From Eopsaltria australis (Eukaryota; Chordata; Aves; Passeriformes; Petroicidae): DNA of 64,000 bases. The notes beneath the pieces were generated by a model. That model worked only from the letters and a program-made list of their open reading frames with translations. It ran no database searches and was not told where the DNA came from. Positions 1 to 10,480 of the stretch are shown here, piece after piece (positions within the stretch are counted from its first letter, which is position 1; the number at the start of each line of letters is the position of its first letter). Both the position numbers and the translations under genes were made by a program. The DNA is taken from assembly GCA_034509425.1 (NCBI GenBank), contig JAVTVJ010000303.1:1178001-1242000 (forward strand), written 5' to 3'.

Positions 1-254
1 AGCTGAGGCAGGGTGACCTGTCCAGCAGAGCTGTGGGGCCAGCTGAGAGCCTCTGCCCCGGGCTGTTCATGGAGCAGCTCTGGCAGCCCTGGGCCCGGGT
101 CTCTGTGGTCTCTGTCAGCTGCAGCTCTGCTGGGACACAGCCCACCCTTTTATTTATTTGTAGTTTTTCTCCCTGAGTCTTTGACACCCACCACCTCCCT
201 GCCAGCCTGGTGTGGCTGATCAAGCTGTTCAAACAACTGGAAGACATCAGAAGT

Positions 255-395
255 TAAACACTCATTATTTTAATTTGATGCTAATCATGTGTTAATGAGA
301 CTAATCCTTGCAATGATTCAGGTAATTTGCTTAATGGCTGCCCAGAGTACAGATTACAGCAATCAGTCACATCTGATAAGATGTCTGTTGTGGAG
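255..395. promoter_or_regulatory. Candidate conserved non-coding element (AT-rich, homeodomain/GATA words)
   Basis: This AT-rich block between GC-richer flanks carries several homeodomain-like words: GCTAATC, TTAATGAGACTAATCC and GCTTAATGG. An exact GATA word, CTGATAAG, lies at 373-380. Composition and motif clustering resemble vertebrate developmental enhancers. Conservation is not visible from one sequence, so the call rests on pattern only. It could also be neutral AT-rich DNA. Confidence 0.32.
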
Positions 396-1334
396 GAGCC
401 TGTCAGGTGAATGAGGTGGGAAAAGACTAAGGAGCAAGATCTGATCCGGTGTAAATCAGGAGCTTTCCTGTTGGGAAGGGCACAAGAAGGGGAAGGTCCC
501 TCTGCACTGCCAGGCTTGTGGCAATCAGGGAAAAGCACCTCAAATCTCTGTGCTTCAGGGCTGTTCCATCGGGGATCTGCCTGGAGAAGGACTCACACTG
601 CCATCTGCATTCCCGTGTTCCTGAGGCCATTTGGGTCATGTCGGAGACACCTGACTGATCCCATGGGGTAGTTCTCTACCATAATTACAAGCCTGTGTCT
701 TGGTTGTTGTCTTTGGGGCGGATCACTTCAGCTGACAATCTCCATGGCTTCTGTTGGCAGTGAAGCTGAGGTAGCTCTGGAAATCTGCTCGTAGCCACCC
801 TGTGTTTCAGCAGGTCTTGGTTGGACAAAGTGAGGTTCAACTGAAGAAATCCTTACTCAGGGTGCAAAAACAGTTGTAATTTATAGTGAGCCAACCCTGG
901 ATTTAAATGAGAGGATGCAGGTACGCAGCAGTGCTGTTGGTGAGATGCTTGTGTGCTTGTCAGCACAGCCCCTGTACCTGTTCCTGCAGGCACATTAATC
1001 CTAAACCTCCACTTGCAAGGCCTCACCCCCTGCCCCTTAAGAGCTCCCCAGTGCACTGGCTCAGCCCCCCCGCAAAAAACACAACTGGAGCCAATCTCTT
1101 ATGTGGGAGATGTGAGCCCAACAGTTGCCTCTGAACTAGGGGTTGGGGTTTGCTCTGTCCTCCCCTGCAGCAGGATATTGTGTGATTCCTAAAATAAAGA
1201 ATATGATAGTGTTTAAAAACCTGGGTTGGAAAAAGCCGCTAATGATGTTCCTGTCTGCAGACTCAGGAATGGGAAAATGTCTTTGGCTTGTCTTCGTGAT
1301 GTGTGGCAGAAATTACTGTTTGTTCAGTGGTATT

Positions 1335-1640
1335 TGGATTCCGCCATTTGTGGCAAAATATGCTGGGATTTAATCAATTTGCATCTCTGCTTAAGGCCCA
1401 AATTGTTACAGGCTTTAGGGGGATGACATTGTCCTAAAGCACTCATTTAATGATTTAGAGCAAACAGATGGTTTTATTTTTTCCCATTAGAACCTTTCAG
1501 CTTTTCTAGTTACATAGAGATATAATTATTATCTCTCCCTTTGATTAAAATGCACAATATTAATGCCTTACTCTGTCGGGTTCCAATTGCATTAGTTCTC
1601 TGTGGGTTTATTAAGTGCTGTGGAGTTGACATCATGTCCA
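1335..1640. promoter_or_regulatory. Candidate conserved non-coding element with a GATA/TAATTA dyad
   Basis: An AT-rich block of about 300 bp. It contains TTAATCAATTTGCAT, CATTTAATGATTTAG and, at 1516-1536, an inverted repeat AGAGATA-TAATTAT-TATCTCT that joins two GATA-type half sites around a homeodomain core. The density of TAAT, ATTA and ATTTGCAT words is well above the flanks. A tissue enhancer is a reasonable guess, with no direct evidence of activity or conservation. Confidence 0.38.
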
Positions 1641-1710
1641 ACATGCTGTGCTATGCTGGGAATCAGCTGACAGGGAATGCCAGGCACTTGGCATCATGGC
1701 AGGACTGCCG

Positions 1711-1886
1711 GTGTGCAAGCGCACATTTGGGGTGTCAGAGCAGGAGGCTGGGCTGGGCTGGGCTTGGCTTGCTGCAGGTGTGTGAGCACACATTTGGGGT
1801 GTTAGAGCAGGAGGCTAGGCTGGGGTGAGTTGGGCTAGGCTAGGCTGGGGTGAGTTGGGCTGGGCTGGGCTGGGCTGGGCTGGCTG
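1711..1886 (+). repeat. Compound minisatellite: 67-bp duplication plus GGGCT/GGCTA array
   Basis: Two copies of a 67-bp-spaced unit begin at 1711 and 1778. Each reads GTGTG..GC.CACATTTGGGGTGT.AGAGCAGGAGGCT with a few substitutions. The second copy runs into a shorter array in which TAGGCTGGGGTGAGTTGGGC occurs at 1816 and again at 1841. The array ends with five or six GGGCT pentamers around 1857-1883. All parts share the GGCT core, so the locus probably grew by slippage and unequal exchange, and copy number may vary between individuals. Overlapping open frames here are repeat artefacts. Confidence 0.9.
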
Positions 1887-2229
1887 CAAGCAGGAAGCGT
1901 TTGTCCTGTGCAGGGCGGTGGCAGCTGGCAAGAGCTGTCACTGGTGGCTACTGTGACACAGGCACGTGTAGCCTGGTTTGGAAGGTGCAGGAAGTTCCAT
2001 CCTTTTGGAGCAGGGCACATAATGGCAAAATGCTGAGCACATGGAATTTGGGATGGGAATTAGGCAGGAATTTGTTACGGCCTTGAATATTTTCATTCTT
2101 TTTTAAACTGCTGAACAGAAATGTTAATCCTGTGTCATAGTGGGCAGAGCTGAGGCTTGAAAATCTTTTTAACAGCTCAGAGGGTTTGGCTTAGGAATGC
2201 TGTCCAGGAACATCAGCACTAGGACACAT

Positions 2230-2590
2230 GCAAAAAAAAGCCCATATGTTTTATTTACAGTGTGTAATGAGTGAGTGGTAGTCTGTATGTTTTATGTCTC
2301 ATGCTGGGTAGTTTTATATGTTGGTCACTCAGTGATCACTTGACCTGTCATTTTAAAGTTATTTGTGAGCACTTTAGGTTTATCAATTACTTTCCCAGGC
2401 TATAAGTTACCTTTTTTGAGAGCATAATTTGTTTATAATATATGTTTTAGTAGCATGATTTGTTTCATGTTTGTAATTAATTTTGAGCTTTGAGACTAAA
2501 ATTGTATGAGAAATGGTTATGGAGAGAGCTATTGCCTCAAATATTGCTGCTAAGGACTCATAATATACTGGGACTCTGTCTCTCTTATTA
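2230..2590. promoter_or_regulatory. AT-rich block, candidate regulatory element
   Basis: About 360 bp of AT-rich DNA with TTTATTTACA, a nuclear-receptor-like stretch around CAGTGATCACTTGACCTG, GTAATTAATTTTGAG and repeated ATATGTTTTA words. The boundary with the GC-richer sequence on the left is fairly sharp. It may be an enhancer, or simply an AT-rich remnant of an old, unrecognisable insertion. Confidence 0.27.
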
Positions 2591-2970
2591 CTGACTTGAT
2601 TTTAGTGGTCTTGGAACTGGGATTTAGGATATTGCTCTGGTGCCAGTGGTTCCCCTTCCTAAAAAGTAGTTGAAAGTTCCACCGTGTTCCTCTGACACAG
2701 CAGAAAGGATTTAGGGGATCCTGCCAGCTAACTTCCTGGCCCAGTAATTCCAACTTAATTCAGAATAGCAAAGGAGCTGTTCTGCCTGGCAATGTTTTCT
2801 TGCACATTGTTCCTAGAGCATCAAGCAAAGCCCTTGGAACAACACAGTCAGTGCAGGAAATGGGCATTTCTTCCATTAAAATCAGGTGTTCTTCCTTTTT
2901 GTCTTCCTCTCAAAGACAAACAACTTTCCCTGAGATGACTAAAAGCTTCTGTTTCCTAGAAAGACAAGGG

Positions 2971-3013
2971 TTTTTTTTTTTTTTTGTTTGTTTTTTTTTT
3001 TGTTTTTTTTTTT
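2971..3013 (+). repeat. Poly-T tract interrupted by G
   Basis: A run of about 43 bases that is T except for three interrupting G residues (pattern T15-G-T3-G-T12-G-T11). On the minus strand it would be a poly-A tail. However, no AATAAA-type signal or recognisable retrocopy lies in the sequence to its right, so a retroposition origin is not supported. Length is likely polymorphic and sensitive to assembly error. Confidence 0.9.
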
Positions 3014-4699
3014 GCAACCAGTACTATCCAACAAGTCCAAGGAAATACTGAAAATGACAGTTTCAAACATTTGCTGGACATGCCCAGAAATATCTGATTT
3101 CTCAATGACACTCCATGAGGCTTAAAGCCATTTTTAAAAGGGGATAATTCTGTGGTGGGGATGACTTGATGAAGGCTCTTAAATGGGAGTCTTTGTGAAG
3201 GACTTTGTGAAGAGGGTGAAAGATGGCAAAATTGAGTTTCAAGTTAAGTACTTAAAAATGTGATGGTTGTTTTCTGCGTGAAAGCAATAAAAACCTTTTC
3301 CAGGTAGAACTGGGATGGAAAGCTTTGCTTCACATGGTGTTTTAGGCAAGTCCTGCACAGTAAGTAGAATTGTCAAACAAAAATGGACATTGTTAACAAA
3401 GGCATATGTGGAGGCAGTGTCTGTGCAGTGAAATTAGTGTCTGTAAGACAAAGTTGAGTACAGGCTGCTTGATTAAAAGCATTCACTGATACATATTTTG
3501 GGTTTAACATTCTCAGCAGTGCTGTAGGTAGACGTGTGGCTTGAAGAGCCAGACGATCTGGTGTCTTCTTTCTGTGCATTGATGCATGTCTACTGCTACC
3601 AGGTGAAGGTAACCTGAATTGTAGAACTTCTCTTTAGGAAGACTTGAGATTTTTATTAAAATTTCATTACTTACCTTTAGTTTGACAGTGTCTAAATTTG
3701 CTGGGATCATTTCCCAAAGCTGGTGAGAGTGCATGGAAATGGGAGTTGCAGATTATATTATGGTTTGTCCTCTACTTCTGACTGATTTTCCACTAACTTG
3801 TGTTTGGAAAAGCACACATTTGGAATGTTTGTGTAATGTAGACTATTATCCCTCTAATTCCCTGTCCATCTGTAGGACAAACGTTTAGGCTGTGTGCAAA
3901 CTATACGAAGTCTATATCATCCCTAATGTATGACTGTATATGAGAATGTGCCACCAATGTCAAATTTTATTTTATTAAATATAAGCTGCTCTCCCATCTG
4001 CGCATTGGAGACCCCATATATTGTTTGCCAAAAAGGAAAAAAAAAAGGCACCATTTCCAAGCGTTCAGTAATTTCACATGGAACGATATGGAACACCTGT
4101 TTCTTCTCCCCCTTACATTGATAGAACTCCTTGAGGTTTGATGCCTTATTGCTGGTTGTTCCTTGCTGAGTAAGAGCAGTGCCCTGACAGCTGAGCACCC
4201 ATGTGGGCTCAGCCCTGTTCCCCTGCCAGAGCCACCTCTGGCCCACTCCGTGGCTGCCGTGACGTTGCAGAGGTGCAGCTGTACCGCAGGCAGGTCAGGC
4301 TCTGTCCTCCCTCCCAGCCTTCTCCCACCACCACCCAGCACTCCAGCCACCACAAGGCCTTCAAATGAGCAAGGAGACAAATGTTTGCTGTAGCTCTTTA
4401 TGCTCTGGCAGATGAGCTGCTGGGACCTTTAGTTGGCACCTCTCTGTGGTTCCAAAGGAGCTGACCTTGTCACGGCTGCCTTCTTCCCTTTTTCCCCATT
4501 GCAGAGATCTCACACTGTATGTATGTGTGAGAGCCTTAATGTGTCTGTGTGGCTCGTGATACCCCGCAACAGAGATTGACAGGAACCAGAAGCCAGGTTC
4601 ATCAAAGGCACAGATTTCTGATCCAGAATTGCAGTGACTGATCTGTGCCAACACAGACCTAGACCGGCCAGATAGGCTGAACAGGAGGAAAACGCAATG

Positions 4700-4905
4700 C
4701 CAAAAAGGAAGAAGCTGAAACCTAATTAATCAGAAACAAATAAGTCATCCTAATGGCAGCACAGAAGTGGTATCAATTTAATTGGAGAGTACCCTATGTT
4801 CCGTGAGGATGACACTGTGCAGCAATTCCACTGCCAGTTACTGCCATCACAAGTGCTGAGTAGTTAGAACCGAGTGAATTAGTGCCTGAAATGGGCTGGA
4901 TTCTG
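4700..4905. promoter_or_regulatory. Candidate conserved non-coding element
   Basis: An AT-rich block with CCTAATTAATCAG, CATCCTAATGGCAG and TATCAATTTAATTGG spaced within about 80 bp, followed by a lower-density tail ending near GTGAATTAGTGCC. The spacing of several TAAT cores in a short block is the supporting evidence. Function and conservation are not shown. Confidence 0.33.
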
Positions 4906-7604
4906 CTCGCTTCAGTTCAAGCTCCCGTGGACTGGAAGTTCAAATCCTGCTTATGGATTTTGGCCTCTTTTTTTCTGGATGTGACATCCAGATCATGGGG
5001 TTTCTCAAATCCACCAGTCCTCTGCATGGTTTAGAATGAAGGGAGTGGGTTTCAGATGGATGCGATGACGTGAAAATGAGGTGTGTTCACCAAGCAAACA
5101 GGGTGCGAGCTGGCTGCTGTCTGAGGCACACCTCGGAAATCTGGGGCATGACAGGAACCGAAAGCACAGGAACAGGTTGCTTTTTCACCACAGAACGGGG
5201 GGAGATATGTGAAGCATGAGAACAAATCACCAAAGGTCCCAGTGAAAAGGAGATGAGGAGAGTGAGGGGAAGCATTAGTGTCCAGGATATTAGTCCCACC
5301 CAGGACTTGGAGAATGCTAACCAAGAGGAATGCTGTGCAGAAGTGGCGCAGCTGCTGTTTCAGGCCAGTGGAGTTACGTTGGTTTGGCATGAGGAGCCAA
5401 GCCAGGCTGGGACAGAGTAGCAGGACTCCTTTGCTGTTCCTCTGGATTTGCCATAAGCCCTTCATTACTGCCTTGGAGAAAGACACTGAAAAGGGACAGA
5501 GCCCTTCTGAAAGAGTCAGTGCAGATGTCATGGCTAGGAGGCAGTAGCCAAGCCCATGGCTACCAGGTATGCATTTACTGGAAGTACATGAGCAGTTCCA
5601 CGTTCAGGTTATCCTGAGGGACTCTGACAGTGTGATGTGTCATTGGAGACAGGTGCTGTGTCCTGCTTGGGAGCAGCAAGTAATGAGAGATAGCTCTGCC
5701 TGGGAGAGCTTGGACTTGAAATGCTCATGGTAGGGAACATAGGAGAGGGCAGTCATAGGTGCTGGATAAAGGTAAAGAAAGGAGACTGGTGTCCTGCTGC
5801 TGTGTCTGGAGTGCTGGTTTTCTCTGGATGAAATTTGGCACCCAGTTTTCAACAGCTATTAGACCCCACAGATTTAGAAAACCCAACCCTTAAGAACAAA
5901 TGTTGGATGAGAGAGAAAAATCACTTCTGTTTCCTTGGTTACAGAAGAACATGAATAAATTATATGAGGAAAGAAACCTCAGTACATGTTGAGTGGTCAT
6001 TTGTGACAACTGATCCTGTGAGTGTTTGCTTTTGAGAAGAAGCAGCAAGAACTCTTCCTCTCTGGAATGGCCCCTGTATGTGTTGTGCAAGGCTGGACAG
6101 CTCACCTCTGTGGGCAGCCGGGCTGGCTGGGCCACTGCTGGGGCGGGGCAGGTGAGGGACCCCTGCTGCTGGCAGAGGACTCAGCTCTGGGACCCCGTGT
6201 CACACCTCAGCTCTAGTCAAGTGAACCCTGTGTATCAGGCTCAAATCTCAATGAGTTTACATCTGCAGCCTGATTTAGAGATCATCTAATTTCCTGCTAA
6301 CTGGGTTTGCAGAGCCTGCATGTGACTTGGGTATTTCCATATGGAACTTTTTACCAAGACGAGGTGTGAATTTAAAGTTCCCTCTAGGAACATTATTTTC
6401 TGGAGAACATTATTTTCACTGAAAAATACTTTCTTTGCAATCTAGTTGATGTCACTTTAGAAATTGTTTGAACGATGCCAGCAAGCTATTCTTAGTGTAG
6501 AAAAAGGGATAATTCTGGATAGCTGTGCCTCTTCAATGATCTCTGTTTATTATGGACATACACAGGTGACCTTCATTCAATTCAACAGGATTTTGGATGT
6601 CTGGATACTGAACTTGCTTTGGAAATGGGTCTTGGAATCTGTTAGCTTTGAATTTTCCTAAGCCCCAGTCCTGTCTCCATTCTAAAGGAGCTGTTCTACA
6701 AAGCTGGGTCTGATTTCCTGCTGGATTGCCTGCAGAGGCTTGTGGGCAGGAGCTCTTGGTGATGCTATTTTGCTTGTACAGAATGCTTTTCATCCCAGAG
6801 GAGAGTTTACTTGTGTGTACAGCTCCTGCTCTGGAGGCTAGGATAAAGGTCATCATTTTCAGAATGGTGAGTGCAGGCGTGGCATGTGTAGTGGATTGCT
6901 TTAACCTTGTTCATGACTGCATCTCTGAGTGTTTGGAGGATTCTCTAAATGGGATACCATAGAGCTCCTGCAGTAAGAGCGTCCGGCAGGCCCAAGGGCC
7001 CCCAGGCAGCAGAAGCAGAGGCTGTGAGAGGGTTCACTTTTCAGTGCATTCCAGATGGTGAATGAGGGGTCACTGTTCTAGGAATGGAATCAGCAAGGAT
7101 TCCTTCTGGAAACAGAGGTAGTTCTTCAGTGCAACACCATAGCAAACCCAAGCACACCGTCCTACACCAGCGGCCTCAGTGTCCTCTCCAAGTAAGGAAT
7201 GGCCGGGGAGAGTGGGATGGGTTGGACTGCAACAGCCAAAGTCTGTTCTGTGGGGATCCTCTGCCATGAGGTTGGCAGCAGAACTCGCACAGCTCTAGGC
7301 CTGGCAAATTCCAGCATCAGGGCCAGCTGTTCCTGACCCACGCTGTCTGTGTGAGTCCTTTGCTCCCACCACACGGTGCTCAGCAGCTGCAGCAAACGGG
7401 GTGTCTGGGGCTGGGAGCATCCCTGCCTTCAGTTCTGCCGTTTACAATTCTGAGATAGGAAAAGTTAACACACTTTGGAAGAGTTTTTTTTCTTTTTTTC
7501 TGGCACTTACAAGTTCAGCACGCTTTTGTGCATTCCAAGCAGTCCTGCCCAGATCGACCACCTGTTCCCTAATTCTGGGTATAGGCAGGCTATAGTTCTT
7601 TTCC

Positions 7605-7850
7605 ATATGGGCAGTGTAATTCCATTAAGTAGCAATCCAGCACTCTTTTTTTAACATTAAACCTCGAGAGTTAATCATCCATCTGTGTGTAATCATTGAT
7701 TCCATTAAGCCTTATGGCCTTGTCAGATTATCAAACATTTTAAACAGCACTTTTTTCTTTTTTCCTTACTCGACAGCAAAAGCATTTGTTGGGGGCACGA
7801 TTCGAGTGAAGTTTTCAAGCCATACCCCAATCTTGGAGACATTTACATTT
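7605..7850. promoter_or_regulatory. Candidate conserved non-coding element with repeated TCCATTAAG
   Basis: This block holds the nonamer TCCATTAAG twice, at 7621-7629 and 7701-7709. It also has GTTAATCATCCATC, GTAATCATTGATTCC, GTCAGATTATC and AAACATTTTAAAC. Composition differs clearly from the GC-richer flanks. The repeated homeodomain-like word and the TAATCATTGAT (PBX/HOX-like) word make it one of the stronger enhancer candidates in the window. Confidence 0.42.
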
Positions 7851-9065
7851 CTCAAATCCTCTCCCTGTTCCCAAACACAGAGCTGGCCTGCATGGGGTCA
7901 TTTGTGTCACACTCTGGGTCATTCAGGTGTTCCTTGACAGGCAATGCCAAGATGCTTACTTGATGTTGACAGCTCCCCCACCCCTGAAAAACCAATGAAG
8001 CAACACAAAACCCAACAAAAACACCCAAACAACCCCCACACATGCTTTTTTCCCTGATTATTCAATGCTCAGGGCATACTCACATTGCCTTGAATTTGGG
8101 GAAATTACGGTACTTGTGCTTCAGTCAGAACAGCCCCTCAGACTGATGGATGCATCTGACCCTTATTTTTGTAATAACAGGGCAACCTGTTATACGACGG
8201 CATGTAGAGTTTTTAGTATGCAAACAGAACCAAAAGCTGTTTCTCCCACGCAAAATTTGAAAAATAAGGACATGATATTCCTGGAATTAACTGTGTTCTC
8301 AAGTGATTTCTGAAATGTGACAGTATAACTTTGCATAAGCGTGTAATTACAGCCTGGTTATTGTCCAGAAATTCCTGAACTCTGAGCTCAATGGTGGGTC
8401 TGTTGGATGCAGAGGAAGGAGATGCTTCAGAGATGCTTACAAAATCCTGAGCCAAGAGGGTGGTGGGTCGCTATGGCAGGTAACAGGTGAGGGGTTAATG
8501 GCAGGAGGAACAGTTTTTTCCCTTCAGACTTTTCCTTCCTTACATATTCATTTCCCTTAATTGCATTTACTGTCACCTCTGGGTCAGGAATCCATTTCCC
8601 AAGCCCAGGCACCGTGGTTCTGTTGTGCCCAGCTGGAAAAGCAGAGGGTTTCTGTGCTGCTGGGGACACATCTCCTGCACCTGAAATGCCTTCTCAAATC
8701 TTTGATAAAAGCTGCTGAAACAGCGTGAAAGCTAATGTGAAGGTCATGCTGGTAATTTTGGGGTTTGGGCCTGGATTACATTTTGCCCTGTGCTTAGGTC
8801 AGATGAAAAGTACATATTTCAGTTGGGTTTTTGATGACACTGTTTACTCAAATCTTTTTAAATGAAGAATCTATAGAGATACTAAGGTGACTTGAGAGGT
8901 GAAGAGAAGTGACCAGAGAAGTGGTGCGGTTTTGATTTTGAAACATTCTATGAATTTCAGAGTCTGTGAAGTGCTGGCAAAGAATCCAAATACCATGTCT
9001 GATTCCAACCAGACCACAGTGATTACTACTGAACCTGATTTAAAACCCAACAAAAATAGCAAGGC

Positions 9066-9084
9066 GGGGGGGAGGGGGGGGAGG
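9066..9084 (+). repeat. G-run with G-quadruplex potential
   Basis: Seven G, one A, eight G, one A and two further G in 19 bases. The two long runs can each supply two G-tracts, so a four-tract intramolecular quadruplex is possible on the plus strand. It lies between a featureless block and an AT-rich island. Homopolymer length here is error-prone. Confidence 0.8.
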
Positions 9085-9109
9085 TGTAAGGGACTGGTTT
9101 CCTAGTTCC

Positions 9110-9245
9110 CTGTTAATTACATCCATTTCTTTTTTTCGGAAAAATATTAGAGTGATAATTAGGCCACACATCATGTGTGGTTGGATAAATACAAGTTACA
9201 TGTTGAGAAAGGGGGCAGAAAATTGCATCTAATGAAAGGAACTGG
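9110..9245. promoter_or_regulatory. AT-rich block with a RUNX-type palindrome
   Basis: Contains GTTAATTACATCC, GTGATAATTAGG and, at 9164-9180, the inverted repeat CCACACA-TCA-TGTGTGG. The right arm continues into TGTGGTT (9176-9182), the consensus RUNX core. Taken together this is a plausible small enhancer. The arms are only 7 bp, so the dyad alone is weak evidence. Confidence 0.32.
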
Positions 9246-9949
9246 TGCCAAATAGTATAGAGACTTGCATTTGTCTTGGATAAATGCCGTGCATTCACCT
9301 CAGCTGAAGGAGGAGGTCATATGGAGCCCACATAGCTCTGACAGAGGCTGGGGACAGTTCCACTGGCAAGAAGGTCACCAGCTGGGCTCTGGATAGCACA
9401 GTATCTGTTCTGCAAGCTGTATCTTTGGGAATGTTTGAGTGGAGGTGTCAGTTCCTGCACTTCATACAAAGTTCAGGTCTGCATTTCTCAGCTGTGGGCT
9501 GCAGTCAGCCCTCTCGAGGCACGAGGCCACCAGGGTGGGATGGGAGCTGCCTTACCTGCGAACAGACAGGAATATATGGGACAAAAGCCCCATGTTCCTG
9601 CCACGACCCTTGTGGTTTTGGTGGGGCTTTTGTGTGCTCTGGAGGTTGTGTCTAGCCTGGCTCCCGGGGCCACCGATGGCAACAGTGCAGTTGGCACGAG
9701 GGAAATCACTGACCCATGCTTGCAGGTGTCTGGAAACTCAGCGTATTGTGAATTCTGCAGGGAATTTCTTGTGCTTGTGCATTGCTGAACTGGAGCAACA
9801 TGAGGCAATGGTCGGTAGGATGAAATGGGGGGCGTTGGGGTGTGCCAGACAGTCCCATGGACTTCAGTGTGGTGACTTCTGGCCTAGTGGGAAGCTTGAT
9901 TCTTTGGCTTCATGGATAACTTAGGCAGCAGCTTGATACATTCTAAGTC

Positions 9950-10090
9950 CAAAATTGTAAAAATGAGTAACTGCTGGATGTTGCAGTTAAGAAAATTGGT
10001 AATTACATCAGCAAGCTGTGGGACTTACTAAAAATGTCTTGAGCCCTCAATTTCAAAATTGCTGATTTTTTCCCCTGAATTTCAAAAGTG
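9950..10090. promoter_or_regulatory. AT-rich block, candidate regulatory element
   Basis: Features AAAATTGGTAATTACATCAGC and the near-repeat TCAATTTCAAAATTGCTGATTTTT followed by TGAATTTCAAAAGTGC. Motif content is homeodomain-like but less dense than in the stronger blocks. It could be a 5' part of the element at 10375-10480, separated by 300 bp of ordinary sequence. Confidence 0.25.
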
Positions 10091-10374
10091 CAAGAGGGGA
10101 AGCAAGTTGAATTGATATCTGTCTCCTTGCATTTCTCTTGAGCAGATAGAAGGTACTTGAAAAGAATTTTCAGTGGGTTTTCCCTTGCTTTCTATCATGC
10201 CATAAATGTTAGATCTTAAGTAAATACTACACATAGCACCTGTGCGGTAGGAAAAGCTGTCCAGGTTGTTTATACCCAAAATCTGCACTGGGCCCTTCTC
10301 TATGTATTGTCGAGCTGGGGTTTCCTTGTGCCAGCTCGAATGAGGGCAGAGCAACCCAGTCCTGTTTGGAGCAA

Positions 10375-10480
10375 TTAGAAAAGTTGCCTTTGTCTAATCA
10401 AAGAGAGGTATTAGCAAAATGAAGGGGAGTAATTAAATCTAATTCAGTCATGTAAATTAGTTTAATTAAAAGAAATCTAC
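10375..10480. promoter_or_regulatory. Candidate element with inverted TCF/LEF sites and TAATTA cores
   Basis: At 10387-10403 the sequence CCTTTGTCTAATCAAAG places two TCF/LEF-type sites (CTTTGT and ATCAAAG) head to head. They are followed within 70 bp by AGTAATTAAATCTAATTC and TTAGTTTAATTAAAAG. Wnt-responsive developmental enhancers often combine such sites, so this is a good small candidate. Evidence is motif-level only. Confidence 0.38.

Larger units (their letters stand above)
1..1710. other. Non-genic stretch with two AT-rich islands
   Basis: No gene is recognised. The open frames here are under 100 codons and overlap one another on both strands, as expected by chance. The stretch alternates between GC-richer sequence (about 1-240, 400-1200) and two AT-rich blocks (255-395 and 1335-1640) that are listed separately as possible regulatory elements. 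No promoter or splice pair convincing enough to call an exon was seen. Confidence 0.6.
1887..7600. other. Non-genic stretch: no gene recognised
   Basis: Only short chance frames are present. The longest is a minus-strand frame of 159 codons at 5052-5531 that overlaps a plus-strand frame of 89 codons and has no recognisable domain. AT-rich blocks at 2230-2590 and 4700-4905 and a poly-T tract at 2971-3013 are listed separately. About 5050-5860 and 6020-7450 are mixed-composition sequence in which I see no repeat or motif cluster. A minus-strand exon-like segment at 3675-3719 is discussed in the findings. Confidence 0.6.

Noticed and set aside
4930..4960. tRNA-like box B (GTTCAAATCC)
   Set aside because: No box A at the right distance and no cloverleaf can be drawn.
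8941..8955. ATTCTATGA as a CR1 3'-end signature
   Set aside because: Only one copy of the octamer-like word; CR1 ends carry tandem copies and a recognisable preceding 3' UTR.
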